Positions 7,714-16,010 of a stretch of 21,261 bases of DNA are shown here, piece after piece. Under the pieces are notes generated by a model. It saw nothing but the letters and a program-made list of their open reading frames with translations, ran no database searches and had not been told where the DNA came from. Source of the DNA: DASRBO01 sp035653595 (GTDB lineage Bacteria > Actinomycetota > Acidimicrobiia > Acidimicrobiales > JAJPHE01); the NCBI GenBank assembly GCA_035653595.1, contig DASRBO010000030.1, forward strand, positions 1 through 21,261, read 5' to 3'. The position numbers and the translations under genes are program-made. The number at the start of each line of letters is the position of its first letter. The first letter of the stretch is position 1.

Positions 7714-8370
7714 TCAGCGGATGCCCGTGTCGCAGCTGATGTCGGCCCGGGTCGGCCCCGAGGAACCAACGGTGACCGTCGTGGACGGACAACGGGGCCA
7801 GTTGGACCCGGTGTCCACCACCAGGGTGTAGCGACCGGGCGGCAGGCGCATGGCGTAGCGGCCCTGGGCGTCGGTTGCGGTCGAGGCGACCGTCGAGCCT
7901 GAGGAGTCCTGCGCCTCGACGTCGCCGGCCACCGGCCGGGGGGGACAGGGATGGTTGGCCGGCTCGGCGCCACAGGTGTGGCCGGCGGTGACATAGCCGT
8001 ACACCCCGGGACCCGAGGGGGCCGGCGGTGGGGAGGTCGTGGTGGTGGGCGCGGTGGTGGATGAGGAGCCCGGCGGGGACGTCGTCGCGCTGGCCCCGGA
8101 CCCCGGGGCGCCCACCACCGTGCCCGGGCCGCTGACGCCGGACCCGGCGGTGGCGGAGACCGGCGGCTGACCAACCGGGCCCGGCGAGGTGCTGGCACCG
8201 GGCACCGTGGAGGAGACCGGAGACCCGCCCGATCTGATGGCGGTCCACCCGCCGCTGGCCAGCTTGGGCCCGCCACCCCCGCAACCCGCCAGCGCCAGCG
8301 CCATCCCGACCACCACGGCGGTGACGCCCGGCATCGCTCCGGCGGGACCGGTGCGCCTGGGGGCGGCCAT
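7714..8370 (-). CDS. Secreted lipoprotein with carboxypeptidase-regulatory-like C-terminal domain
   Basis: Starting at the ATG at 8370 gives 218 residues. A signal peptide with the hydrophobic stretch VTAVVVGMALALAG ends in a lipobox, ALAGC, with Cys30 as the predicted lipidation site. Residues of about 40-125 are a Ser/Thr/Pro/Gly-rich linker, typical of cell-wall-spanning spacers. The C-terminal 90 residues show the carboxypeptidase-regulatory-like/Ig-like pattern: GVYGYVTAG, DAQGRYAMRLPPGRYTLVVDTG. Several cysteines could form disulfides. It would be anchored on the outer face of the membrane and display a small beta-sandwich; no enzymatic residues are evident. It lies 47 bases after the response regulator gene on the same strand and may be cotranscribed, but has its own TANNNT box. 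The frame is open to 8619, but the upstream part overlaps the regulator gene. Confidence 0.8.
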   Translation of the reverse strand: MAAPRRTGPAGAMPGVTAVVVGMALALAGCGGGGPKLASGGWTAIRSGGSPVSSTVPGASTSPGPVGQPPVSATAGSGVSGPGTVVGAPGSGASATTSPPGSSSTTAPTTTTSPPPAPSGPGVYGYVTAGHTCGAEPANHPCPPRPVAGDVEAQDSSGSTVASTATDAQGRYAMRLPPGRYTLVVDTGSNWPRCPSTTVTVGSSGPTRADISCDTGIR

Positions 8371-8378
8371 GTCCGGGA

Positions 8379-8384
8379 ACGGTA
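8379..8384 (-). promoter_or_regulatory. Candidate -10 hexamer for the lipoprotein gene
   Basis: On the minus strand TACCGT lies eight bases before the ATG at 8370, with no Shine-Dalgarno sequence. This fits a leaderless or very short-leader transcript starting independently of the upstream regulator gene. Confidence 0.35.
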
Positions 8385-8417
8385 CCGCCGCCGGCCGCCA
8401 CCGGCGCCCGACGGCCC

Positions 8418-9290
8418 TTATCCCTGCTCCCGCCCTTCTTCCTCGGCCGGGCCTTCGCCGCCCAGCCGCTCGGCCAGGTGGCGGATCTCGTCCTCGCCCG
8501 CCAGGGCCTCCACCACGGCGGCGGTGAGGGAGGCGAAGAAGGGCTGAGCCTCCGGGGGTGCCCAGTGGCAGCCGAGGGCCTCCAGTGTCGCCTCGTCCAT
8601 CGAGTCGATGCGGACCCACTCCTCGATCACCTGGCGCACGTGGGACGGCTCCGCCCGCCCGGTCCAGAAGAAGACGTCGGTGTCACGGGCGACCGCCTCC
8701 CAGGCGTCGAGGAAGCGGCGGAACATGGCCATGACCGAGTCGTCGATCGGGCCTCCCACCGCCTCCGGCCGGGCCTGGATGGCGTCGAGGATGCATCTGG
8801 TGTTGGCCACCCACGACCGGGCCGCCTCCGAGGGAACCGGCCCGACCCGGACCTCAACGTCCTCGATCGGGGCGGCCGGGGCGACCGGCTGGGTGGCGTG
8901 GCGGCCGGCCTGGCGGGCGAGCATGAGGGCCAGCTCGGCGGCCACGTCGGCGCCCACGCCGCCCTTGTGCAGCACGCCGATGGCACCGGCGGCGGCGGCC
9001 GACTCGGCCGTGGCGCCGTCGAGGGCGGCGGTGTAGAGCACGATCTCGCTGTGAGGCGAACGGGCCCGAATCAGTGGGATGGCCTCGAGGCCGCCCATCA
9101 CCGGCATCTGGCGGTCGAGCACGACCAGGTCGGGGCGGAGGCGGCCGCACACATCGACCGCCTCGGCGCCGTCGGCCGCCTCGCCGACGACGTCGAAGCG
9201 CCCATCGGAGGACAGCATGATTCGCAGCATCAGCCGGACGTCGGCCGAGTCATCGACAATGACCGTGCGTACGGCGCCTCGGTCTCCCAC
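8418..9290 (-). CDS. Response regulator: N-terminal receiver domain with unrecognised helical C-terminal domain
   Basis: The 290-residue product starts at a GTG with a strong AGGAGG site five bases upstream. Residues of about 7-125 form a receiver domain. The acidic pair is D13/D14 (VDDS), the phospho-acceptor is D59 (LVVLDRQMP), and T87 (LYTAA) and K109 (LHKGG) complete the active site. All phosphotransfer residues are therefore present. It resembles NarL/FixJ receivers, but the LuxR-type DNA-binding helix-turn-helix is absent. Instead, about 150 residues form an unrecognised, probably helical region containing SWVANTRCILDAIQARPEAV and VFFWTGRAEPSHVRQVIEEW. The tail is acidic. No histidine kinase is encoded nearby, so it is an orphan regulator in this window. 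It follows a small helical-protein gene by 65 bases, probably in one transcript. Confidence 0.85.
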   Translation of the reverse strand: MGDRGAVRTVIVDDSADVRLMLRIMLSSDGRFDVVGEAADGAEAVDVCGRLRPDLVVLDRQMPVMGGLEAIPLIRARSPHSEIVLYTAALDGATAESAAAAGAIGVLHKGGVGADVAAELALMLARQAGRHATQPVAPAAPIEDVEVRVGPVPSEAARSWVANTRCILDAIQARPEAVGGPIDDSVMAMFRRFLDAWEAVARDTDVFFWTGRAEPSHVRQVIEEWVRIDSMDEATLEALGCHWAPPEAQPFFASLTAAVVEALAGEDEIRHLAERLGGEGPAEEEGREQG

Positions 9291-9355
9291 CGGCGCCTCC
9301 TACCCCTTTCCGGTGACGGCGCCGCTGCTCGGCCCCGTCCAGGTCAGGGGGATCC

Positions 9356-9748
9356 CTACCCCCGCGCCCTCCGGAAGGCGCGTCGCCGCGCCCCCCTCGA
9401 GGCGTCTGGCTCTTCCTCCGATCGGGCGGCAACGGCCCGGGACCGGCCCCGGAGGTCGATGATGCCGTCGTTGGCCCGGAACGACGCCTGGCCGGACACC
9501 AGCTGCTCGGCCAGGCGTCCGATGCCGTCGATCACCACCGCCGAGAGACGTCGGTAGTCCTCGGCGGTCATGCGCAGCTGAGGGTCAGACAACCGCTCGG
9601 CCGCCTCCTGGACCGCCTCGGCGTCCGCCGCCACCTGCGCCAGCACCGCTGGGTTGAGTACGAGGTCCCCCCTGTCGACCTCTTCCTCCCCGGTCTGCTC
9701 ACTACGGCCGCTCACTGGGATACCCCCTGCTGGTCGCGCTGGTCCCAT
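9356..9748 (-). CDS. Small helical protein of unknown function, upstream of response regulator
   Basis: The product is 130 residues from the ATG at 9748, which has AAGGA close upstream. An in-frame GTG at 9715, with AGGGGG seven bases upstream, would give 119 residues and is equally plausible. I do not recognise the family. The core, residues 30-100, is predicted mostly helical (LNPAVLAQVAADAEAVQEAA, LRMTAEDYRRLSAVVIDGIG), followed by a basic Arg-rich tail. There is no signal peptide or membrane segment. Its position 65 bases upstream of the response regulator suggests cotranscription and perhaps a shared function. It could be a partner or adaptor of the regulator, but that is inference only. 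Confidence 0.6.
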   Translation of the reverse strand: MGPARPAGGIPVSGRSEQTGEEEVDRGDLVLNPAVLAQVAADAEAVQEAAERLSDPQLRMTAEDYRRLSAVVIDGIGRLAEQLVSGQASFRANDGIIDLRGRSRAVAARSEEEPDASRGARRRAFRRARG

Positions 9749-9783
9749 CGGTCCTTACGACGGACAGAGCCCGCCAGGATGAC

Positions 9784-9793
9784 GGGAATTCCC
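9784..9793. repeat. Palindrome GGGAATTCCC upstream of the regulator unit
   Basis: This is a perfect 10-bp palindrome in the 135-bp gap between the LLM oxidoreductase gene and the small helical-protein gene, 36 bases upstream of the latter's ATG. It may be a regulator site; no known operator is matched with confidence. Confidence 0.25.
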
Positions 9794-9855
9794 TCGATCT
9801 CCGGAAAAACCGCTCGAAAGCCGCCGGTCGCCGCTCAGCCGGCCCATCTGACTCA

Positions 9856-9868
9856 AGGTTTCTAACCT
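9856..9868 (-). terminator. Short hairpin after LLM oxidoreductase gene
   Basis: AGGTT and AACCT form a 5-bp stem with a three-base loop, 15 bases beyond the LLM oxidoreductase stop on the minus strand. It could be a weak terminator or mRNA-end structure. It is too short to be sure. Confidence 0.2.
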
Positions 9869-9883
9869 CGAACCACGCCAAGG

Positions 9884-10798
9884 TCAGCGCAACGAGGGGG
9901 CGACCTCCTCGATGAACAGGTCGCAGGTGTCCTTGGCGCGGGCCAGGTCGGGAAGGGTGAAGCCGGGGACGATGAACTCGTCGGCGCCGGCGGCGGCGTA
10001 GGAGCCCATCACGTCGACCACCTCGGCCGGAGTCCCCACCACCCCGGCCCGGCCGACGTCACGACCCCGCATCGACTCCACCCAGTCCTTGTCCGATGAC
10101 AGGAACAGCAGAGCCTGGGTCGACACCTTGATGGCCGCGGGGTCCCGACCCACGTCGTCGCAGTGGCGGTGGAGGACCTCGACCTTGTGGCGCAGGACCT
10201 CCGGGGTGGTCCAGCTGTTCCACTCGTCGGCCAGCCGGGCGGCGATTCGCATCATGCGCTTCTCCCCCCCGGCGCCGATCAGGATCGGCAGGTCCTGCTG
10301 CACGGGAGCGGGCTGGTTGGGGGCGTCCTTCACCTCGAAATAGCGGCCGGCGAAGGTGGTGCGGCGCTCTCTCAACAGGGAACGCAGGATCTGCAAGGCC
10401 TCCTCGAAGCGGTCCACCCGCTCCTTGGGGGACCCGAGCGGAAGGCCGTAGGCGGCGTGCTCGTTCTCCTGCCAGCCCGCCCCCAGGCCCAGCACCAGCC
10501 GACCCCCGCTGATGTTGTCGACGGCGGCGGCGATGTTCGCCAGCACGGCCGGATGCCGGTAGGTGACGCTGGTGACCAGCGGTGCCAGCCGGAGCCGAGG
10601 CACGGCGGCAGCCAGGCCGGCGATGACCGACCAACACTCCAGGGTCGGACCTTCCGGCGGCGACGCGTCCGCCGGCCCGTTGGGCATGAAGTGGTCGGCG
10701 AAGTACACCCCGTCCCAGCCGGTGGCCTCGCAGTGCCGGGTGAGCTCGAGGATGTCGGACCAGGACCACATGGGGGACGGCCAGATGCTGAAGCGCAT
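9884..10798 (-). CDS. LLM-class F420-dependent oxidoreductase
   Basis: The ATG at 10798 gives 304 residues beginning MRFSIWPSPMWSWSDILELT, a start typical of one actinobacterial group of luciferase-like F420 enzymes. The frame is open to 10933, but the extra residues are low-complexity. The sequence follows the TIM-barrel LLM pattern: WDGVYFADHFMP, LRLAPLVTSVTYRHPAVLAN, DNISGGRLVLGLGAGWQENEH, GLPLGSPKERVDRFEEAL, LPILIGAGGEKRMMRIAARL. The GAGW and GGGEK-like loops are where F420 or flavin binds. Such enzymes reduce or oxidise diverse small molecules by hydride transfer from F420H2. The substrate cannot be inferred. A TACTGT hexamer lies eight bases upstream of the ATG. The gene diverges from the ABC importer operon, with about 260 bp between them. 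Confidence 0.88.
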   Translation of the reverse strand: MRFSIWPSPMWSWSDILELTRHCEATGWDGVYFADHFMPNGPADASPPEGPTLECWSVIAGLAAAVPRLRLAPLVTSVTYRHPAVLANIAAAVDNISGGRLVLGLGAGWQENEHAAYGLPLGSPKERVDRFEEALQILRSLLRERRTTFAGRYFEVKDAPNQPAPVQQDLPILIGAGGEKRMMRIAARLADEWNSWTTPEVLRHKVEVLHRHCDDVGRDPAAIKVSTQALLFLSSDKDWVESMRGRDVGRAGVVGTPAEVVDVMGSYAAAGADEFIVPGFTLPDLARAKDTCDLFIEEVAPSLR

Positions 10799-10806
10799 GG
10801 GCGGGG

Positions 10807-10812
10807 ACAGTA
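10807..10812 (-). promoter_or_regulatory. Candidate -10 hexamer for LLM oxidoreductase gene
   Basis: TACTGT on the minus strand lies eight bases before the ATG at 10798, with no Shine-Dalgarno sequence between. This is consistent with a leaderless or near-leaderless transcript. Confidence 0.4.
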
Positions 10813-11003
10813 ACCGCCCGCTGCGCCCACCACCGGGGCCCGTGACGGCCGCCCCGGCCGCCCCGCTGGAAGGGGACCCGGGCGGCGCCGTGTATCCGGG
10901 GCCGCCACCGGCGAAACCGGAGCAACCCCCCATAACGGACGTCGAGGGCTAAGGTGAGGCTTCCCGCCAGGCCCGGTCGGCGAGACATTGGCAGCGGTCG
11001 GGC

Positions 11004-11053
11004 GGGGTACCGAACAGGGGCCTCGCGCCCTGACCATCGCCCGGGGGGTACCG
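11004..11053 (+). repeat. Direct repeats of GGGGTACCG upstream of ABC importer
   Basis: GGGGTACCGAACA (11004-11016) recurs as GGGGTACCGCAACA, ending at the A of the start codon at 11058. The copies are 41 bp apart, about four helical turns, and each contains the palindrome GGTACC. They could be paired operator half-sites controlling the importer. The second copy also supplies the G-rich ribosome-site region. Confidence 0.3.
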
Positions 11054-11057
11054 CAAC

Positions 11058-12458
11058 ATGAGCAAGGCCAGACCGGTAGTCAAGGCATGGAGGGCCGGGG
11101 CGCTCCTGGCCGCCGTAAGCCTGGGAGCAGCGGCATGCGGTGGCAGCTCGTCTCCGACGAGCGCGTCGACGACCACCACCGGGGCCGGGCTGCAGCACAT
11201 CGGCGGCTCCGTGTCGCTGTGGGCCGAGTGGACCGGCACCGAGCAGCAGGACTTCCAGTCCGTCCTACAGCCCTTCGAGTCGAAGACCGGCATCACGGTC
11301 AACTACGCCGGCAAGGGCAGCAACATGGACACCGCCCTCGAGGCCGCCGTGCAGGGCGGAGCCCCTCCCGACGTGGCCCTGGTGCCCGACCCGGGCACGT
11401 TGCGCACGCTGGCCCAGCAGGGCTCGATCAAGGACCTCGGTCCGGTGATCGGCAACCTGAGCTCCGATTTCGGATCGGCGTGGAACCAGCTCGCCACCGT
11501 CAACGGGAAGCTCTACGGCGTCTGGTTCAAGGGGGCGAACAAGGACACCGTCTGGTACAACCCGGCCGAGTTCGCCGCCGCCGGCATCAAGTCCCCGCCG
11601 AAGACGTGGGAGGAGCTGCTGAGCGACGCCAGCACCCTCAAGGCCGCAGGCATCCCCCCCGTGTCGCTGTGCACCGACGTGGGTTGGCCGGTGGCCGACC
11701 TGTGGCAGAACGTGTACCTGAAGACCGCCGGCGCCACCGCCTACAACAACCTGTCCGACCACACCACCAAATGGACCGACCCCACGGTGACCACGGCCTT
11801 CAACACCCTGGCCAAGCTGGTCGGCCAGCCGTCCTACCTGCTGGGAGGGACCCAGGGGGCCCTGGCCAGCACCTATCCGGAGTGCGCCGACAAGGTGTTC
11901 CCCAAGCCGGGCGCGTCGCCGGCCGCGGCGATGGTGTTCGAGGCTGACTTCGTCGTCTCGGAGATAGTGGGCAACTCCACCAACTACACAGCAGGGACGA
12001 CGGGCTCGGGCGGGGCCACCTGCACCGCCGATCCGAGCAAGACGCCGTGCTACGACTTCTTCGCCTTCCCGCCGCCGGCCGCCGACACGTCCAACGCCTC
12101 ATCGATCCAGGCGGCCGGCGACGTGGCCATGCTGATGCACACCACCCCCCAGGCCGAGGCTCTGATCAAGTACCTGGCCTCCCCTGACAGCGGGGCCATC
12201 TGGGCCCACATCGGGGGCTTCGCCTCGCCCAACAAGGCCGTGGCGGCAAGCAGCTATCCCGACACGGTCAGCCGCAACGACGCCGCCGAGCTGCAGAACG
12301 CCGGCAGCCTGGTGTTCAGCCTCGACGACCTCCAGGGCAGCTGGGAGAAGAGCATGTGGCAGGACATGCTCAACTTCGTCAAGGACCCGAGCCCCGCCAA
12401 CGTCGCCACCGTCGAGAAGACGATGGACAGCCAGGCGACTGCTTCCATAGGCCACTGA
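11058..12458 (+). CDS. ABC transporter extracellular solute-binding lipoprotein (family 1, carbohydrate type)
   Basis: The 466-residue product has a signal peptide (RAGALLAAVSLGAAACG) with a lipobox; Cys27 is the predicted lipid anchor. A Ser/Thr-rich linker follows. The mature protein shows the family-1 solute-binding pattern: GGSVSLWAEWTGTEQQDFQS, FESKTGITVNYAGKG, APPDVALVPDPGTLRTLAQQ, LYGVWFKGANKDTVWYNPAEF and TWEELLSDASTLKAAGIPP. These proteins capture oligosaccharides or related polyols outside the membrane and deliver them to a MalF/MalG-type permease pair. The ligand cannot be read from sequence; homologues include alpha-glucoside and glycerol-phosphate binders. It is the first gene of a four-gene operon and is followed by a 79-bp gap holding two stem-loops. 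A G-rich run lies about ten bases before the ATG. Confidence 0.92.
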   Translation: MSKARPVVKAWRAGALLAAVSLGAAACGGSSSPTSASTTTTGAGLQHIGGSVSLWAEWTGTEQQDFQSVLQPFESKTGITVNYAGKGSNMDTALEAAVQGGAPPDVALVPDPGTLRTLAQQGSIKDLGPVIGNLSSDFGSAWNQLATVNGKLYGVWFKGANKDTVWYNPAEFAAAGIKSPPKTWEELLSDASTLKAAGIPPVSLCTDVGWPVADLWQNVYLKTAGATAYNNLSDHTTKWTDPTVTTAFNTLAKLVGQPSYLLGGTQGALASTYPECADKVFPKPGASPAAAMVFEADFVVSEIVGNSTNYTAGTTGSGGATCTADPSKTPCYDFFAFPPPAADTSNASSIQAAGDVAMLMHTTPQAEALIKYLASPDSGAIWAHIGGFASPNKAVAASSYPDTVSRNDAAELQNAGSLVFSLDDLQGSWEKSMWQDMLNFVKDPSPANVATVEKTMDSQATASIGH

Positions 12459-12479
12459 CGGCACGACCATGACCGGACC

Positions 12480-12509
12480 GGGCGCGCCCGACACCCGTCG
12501 GGCGCGCCC
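12480..12509 (+). terminator. Strong intercistronic stem-loop after binding-protein gene
   Basis: GGGCGCGCCCGAC (12480-12492) pairs perfectly with GTCGGGCGCGCCC (12497-12509) around the loop ACCC: 13 uninterrupted base pairs. It begins 22 bases after the binding-protein stop. There is no T-tract, so it is better read as an mRNA-stabilising element or partial terminator than as a full stop. Such structures after binding-protein genes often keep binding protein in excess of permease. Confidence 0.75.
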
Positions 12510-12522
12510 CGTCGCGCCACGG

Positions 12523-12539
12523 ACGGATCGCTGATCCGT
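12523..12539 (+). promoter_or_regulatory. Stem-loop covering the first permease start codon
   Basis: ACGGATC pairs with GATCCGT around the loop GCT, a perfect 7-bp stem. The right arm includes the first two bases of the permease GTG (12538-12540). A TGA in the permease frame at 12532 rules out starts further upstream. No Shine-Dalgarno sequence is visible, so the fold could limit initiation. Confidence 0.5.
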
Positions 12540-13953
12540 GGCCGTCGTCCCCGTCACCGAGGACCAGGCGCTCGCCCCCGAAGGCCACTCCTCGGGCAGC
12601 TGGAGGCAGCACCTCGGATCCCTCGTCTTCCTCGCCCCGGGCGCACTGTGGCTGCTGTTCATCGTCATCTATCCGGCCGTCGCCACCGTGCGCTACAGCC
12701 TCTACAACGAGTCGGCGACGAGCTTCGTGGGCCTGCGGAACTACCAGAGCGTCTTTTCCACCAACGCCATCCTGACGACGTTCCGCAACAACGTCATCTG
12801 GGTCCTGGTCTTCCCCTTCTTCGTGACCTTCATCGGCCTGGTGTTCGGCGTCCTGTCCGAGCGCATCCGGTGGGCGACGGCCTTCAAGACCATCATCATC
12901 ATGCCGATCGTGTTCAGCACCACGGCGTCGGCCCTGGTGTGGCGGACGATCTTCGACATCAACCCCCACGTCGGGGTGGTCAACGCCGTGGTCCAGACGG
13001 TGGACGACTGGATCAACCGACCCGGCTCCTATCCGCTCAATCCCTCGGAGGGCCAGACCGTCGCGTCCCTCGCCTCCACCGGCGTGCACGCCATCCCGGG
13101 GGGCGCCCTCGAGAGCACCCGCACGGTCCGGCCCGGCGGGACGGTGCAGATGGGCCTGACCGGACTCAGCCCCACCACCATCGCCCTGCTCGACGCCCGG
13201 GCGGCGGCGGTGCCCCACCCGAGCGGCCGGGCGGTGTCGGGCCTGGTGTGGCGGGACTTCTCCCCCAGCCACCCCAACGTCACCGGTCGGGTCTTCCCCG
13301 ACGAGGACGGGCTGCCCAACCTCCGCCTCGCCCTCACCGGCGCCGACGGGACGACGGTGGCCACGACCACCACCGACTCCCACGGCGCCTTCCGGTTCAC
13401 GGACGTCCCCAATGGGGCGTACCGGGTGAGGATCGTGCCGTCGAACTTCCGCTCCGGCTTCACCGGGTTGTTCTGGCTCGGGACCAGGTCGCTCACGCCC
13501 ACCGCCGGCCTGAGCCAGACGGCGCAGTCCCTTCTCAGCCTTCCCCTCGTCGACGTGGCCATGATCATCGCCTACCTGTGGATCTGGGCGGGCTTCGCCA
13601 TGGTGGTGATCGGGGCCGGGCTGGCCGCGCTCAACCGCGAGGTCCTCGAGGCGGCCCGCATCGACGGGGCCACGGAGTGGCAGACCTTCCGTCGGGTGAC
13701 CATGCCGATGCTGGCGCCGGTGCTCGGCGTGGTGTTCGTGACCATGATCATCAACGTCCTCAAGGTCTTCGACATCATCCTCAACATGGCCCCGGGCTCC
13801 TCCCAGGGCGACGCCAACACCCTGGCGCTGGCCATCTACAACGACGGTTTCACCGGCGGCATCCACTCCGGCCTGGCCAGCGCCATCGCCGTCGTCCTGT
13901 TCATCCTGGTGGTGCCGGCGATGATCTGGAATCTCAGGAAGATCCAGGCATGA
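12538..13953 (+). CDS. ABC sugar-type permease (MalF-like) with large extracytoplasmic insertion
   Basis: The product is 471 residues, much longer than the 290-330 usual for this family. Membrane segments lie near residues 28-50, 86-105 and 116-140, then from 337 on. The EAA loop (EVLEAARIDGATEWQTFRRV, from residue 368) contacts the ATPase. Between segments 3 and 4, residues of about 143-336 form an extra region predicted to lie outside the membrane. Within it, residues 247-303 (VTGRVFPDEDGLPN, DSHGAFRFTDVPNGAYRVRI) match the carboxypeptidase-regulatory-like/SdrD-B pattern. E. coli MalF also carries an extracytoplasmic domain, but of different sequence and position. The rest is a canonical type-I sugar permease. 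It is preceded by a start-codon stem-loop and overlaps the next permease by four bases. Confidence 0.9.
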   Translation: MAVVPVTEDQALAPEGHSSGSWRQHLGSLVFLAPGALWLLFIVIYPAVATVRYSLYNESATSFVGLRNYQSVFSTNAILTTFRNNVIWVLVFPFFVTFIGLVFGVLSERIRWATAFKTIIIMPIVFSTTASALVWRTIFDINPHVGVVNAVVQTVDDWINRPGSYPLNPSEGQTVASLASTGVHAIPGGALESTRTVRPGGTVQMGLTGLSPTTIALLDARAAAVPHPSGRAVSGLVWRDFSPSHPNVTGRVFPDEDGLPNLRLALTGADGTTVATTTTDSHGAFRFTDVPNGAYRVRIVPSNFRSGFTGLFWLGTRSLTPTAGLSQTAQSLLSLPLVDVAMIIAYLWIWAGFAMVVIGAGLAALNREVLEAARIDGATEWQTFRRVTMPMLAPVLGVVFVTMIINVLKVFDIILNMAPGSSQGDANTLALAIYNDGFTGGIHSGLASAIAVVLFILVVPAMIWNLRKIQA

Positions 13954-14870
13954 CCGAGGTGCTGGCACCGGCGCCGGCCATGGCCGGGTCCAGGAGAGGT
14001 GTGCTCGGTTGGCTGCGCGCCCCCCGGGTCGCCGTCAACATCGCCCTCGTCGTCGCTGCCCTGGTGTGGCTGGTCCCCACCGTGTCGCTGACCATCTTCT
14101 CCCTCCGGCCCGAGGCCCTGTTCCAGCAGTCGGGGTGGTGGAAGGTCTTCACCATCCCGTCCCAGCTGACGGTGCAGAACTACCACGTGCTGTTCTCCCA
14201 GGGCCTGGCCGCGGGCGGCCTGCTCGACTCGCTGGTGACGTCTCTCGAGATCACGATCCCATCCACGGTCCTGGTCACCGTGGTGGCCAGTCTGGCCGGC
14301 TACAGCCTCGTCTTCGGCGCCTGGCGGGGGCGCAACGCGGCCTTCCTCGTCATCGTGGGCCTGATGGTCGTGCCCGTGCAGGTGGCCCTCATACCGGTGG
14401 TGCAGCTGTACCGGAACTTCGGGTCCATCTTCGGCTACAACCCCTACGGCACCGTGGTGGGTGTGGTCCTGTTCCACGTCGCCTTCGGGCTGCCTTTCGG
14501 CATCTTCCTCATGCGCAACTTCTTCATCGGGATCCCCAAGGACCTGCTCGAGGCGGCTCGGATCGAGGGCGCCGGCGAGTGGACCCTCCTGCTCCGGATC
14601 GTGCTCCCGCTCGGCCTGCCGGCGGCGGCGTCCCTGGCCATCTTCCAGTTCATCTGGGTCTGGAACGACCTGCTGGTGGCCCTGGTGTTCCTCGGCGGGA
14701 ACGTGCACCAGCCGATGACCATCTACCTCTACGACCAGACCCGCACCCTGGCGGCCAACTACTGGATCATCTCCACCGGGGCCATGGTGTCCATCGTCGT
14801 GCCCCTGATCGTCTTCTTCTCCTTCCAGCGCTACTTCGTCCGCGGCGTCCTGGCCGGCGCCGTCAAGTGA
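13950..14870 (+). CDS. ABC sugar-type permease (MalG-like)
   Basis: The 306-residue product has six predicted membrane segments. The family signature is DLLEAARIEGAGEWTLLLRI starting near residue 198, the EAA loop that docks on the ATPase. Other typical segments are VNIALVVAALVWLVPTVSLT at the N-terminus, VPVQVALIPVVQLY, GLPFGIFLMRNFFIGIPK and FQFIWVWNDLLVALVFL. It pairs with the preceding permease to form the translocation channel of a carbohydrate importer. Its ATG overlaps the stop of the first permease (ATGA, 13950-13953), implying coupled translation. Only ten bases separate it from the ATPase gene. Length and motifs are normal for the family. Confidence 0.93.
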   Translation: MTEVLAPAPAMAGSRRGVLGWLRAPRVAVNIALVVAALVWLVPTVSLTIFSLRPEALFQQSGWWKVFTIPSQLTVQNYHVLFSQGLAAGGLLDSLVTSLEITIPSTVLVTVVASLAGYSLVFGAWRGRNAAFLVIVGLMVVPVQVALIPVVQLYRNFGSIFGYNPYGTVVGVVLFHVAFGLPFGIFLMRNFFIGIPKDLLEAARIEGAGEWTLLLRIVLPLGLPAAASLAIFQFIWVWNDLLVALVFLGGNVHQPMTIYLYDQTRTLAANYWIISTGAMVSIVVPLIVFFSFQRYFVRGVLAGAVK

Positions 14871-14880
14871 GGTAACCCCG

Positions 14881-15990
<1,110 letters not shown>

Positions 15991-16010
15991 TCGAGGTCGG
16001 CCCGGGATAG

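Noticed and set aside
9749..9883. SigB-like promoter (GTTT ... GGGAAT) before the regulator unit
   Set aside because: The spacer is only about 13 bases and the second box deviates from GGGTAT, so the match is too weak to call.
12648..13949. Upstream extension of the second permease frame, giving a 740-codon fusion
   Set aside because: The extension is an out-of-frame reading of the first permease. The true start is the ATG at 13950 overlapping the previous stop.
12379..13968. 529-codon minus-strand frame opposite the first permease
   Set aside because: Extreme His/Asp/Gly/Arg content and complete overlap with a clear permease mark it as an antisense artefact.
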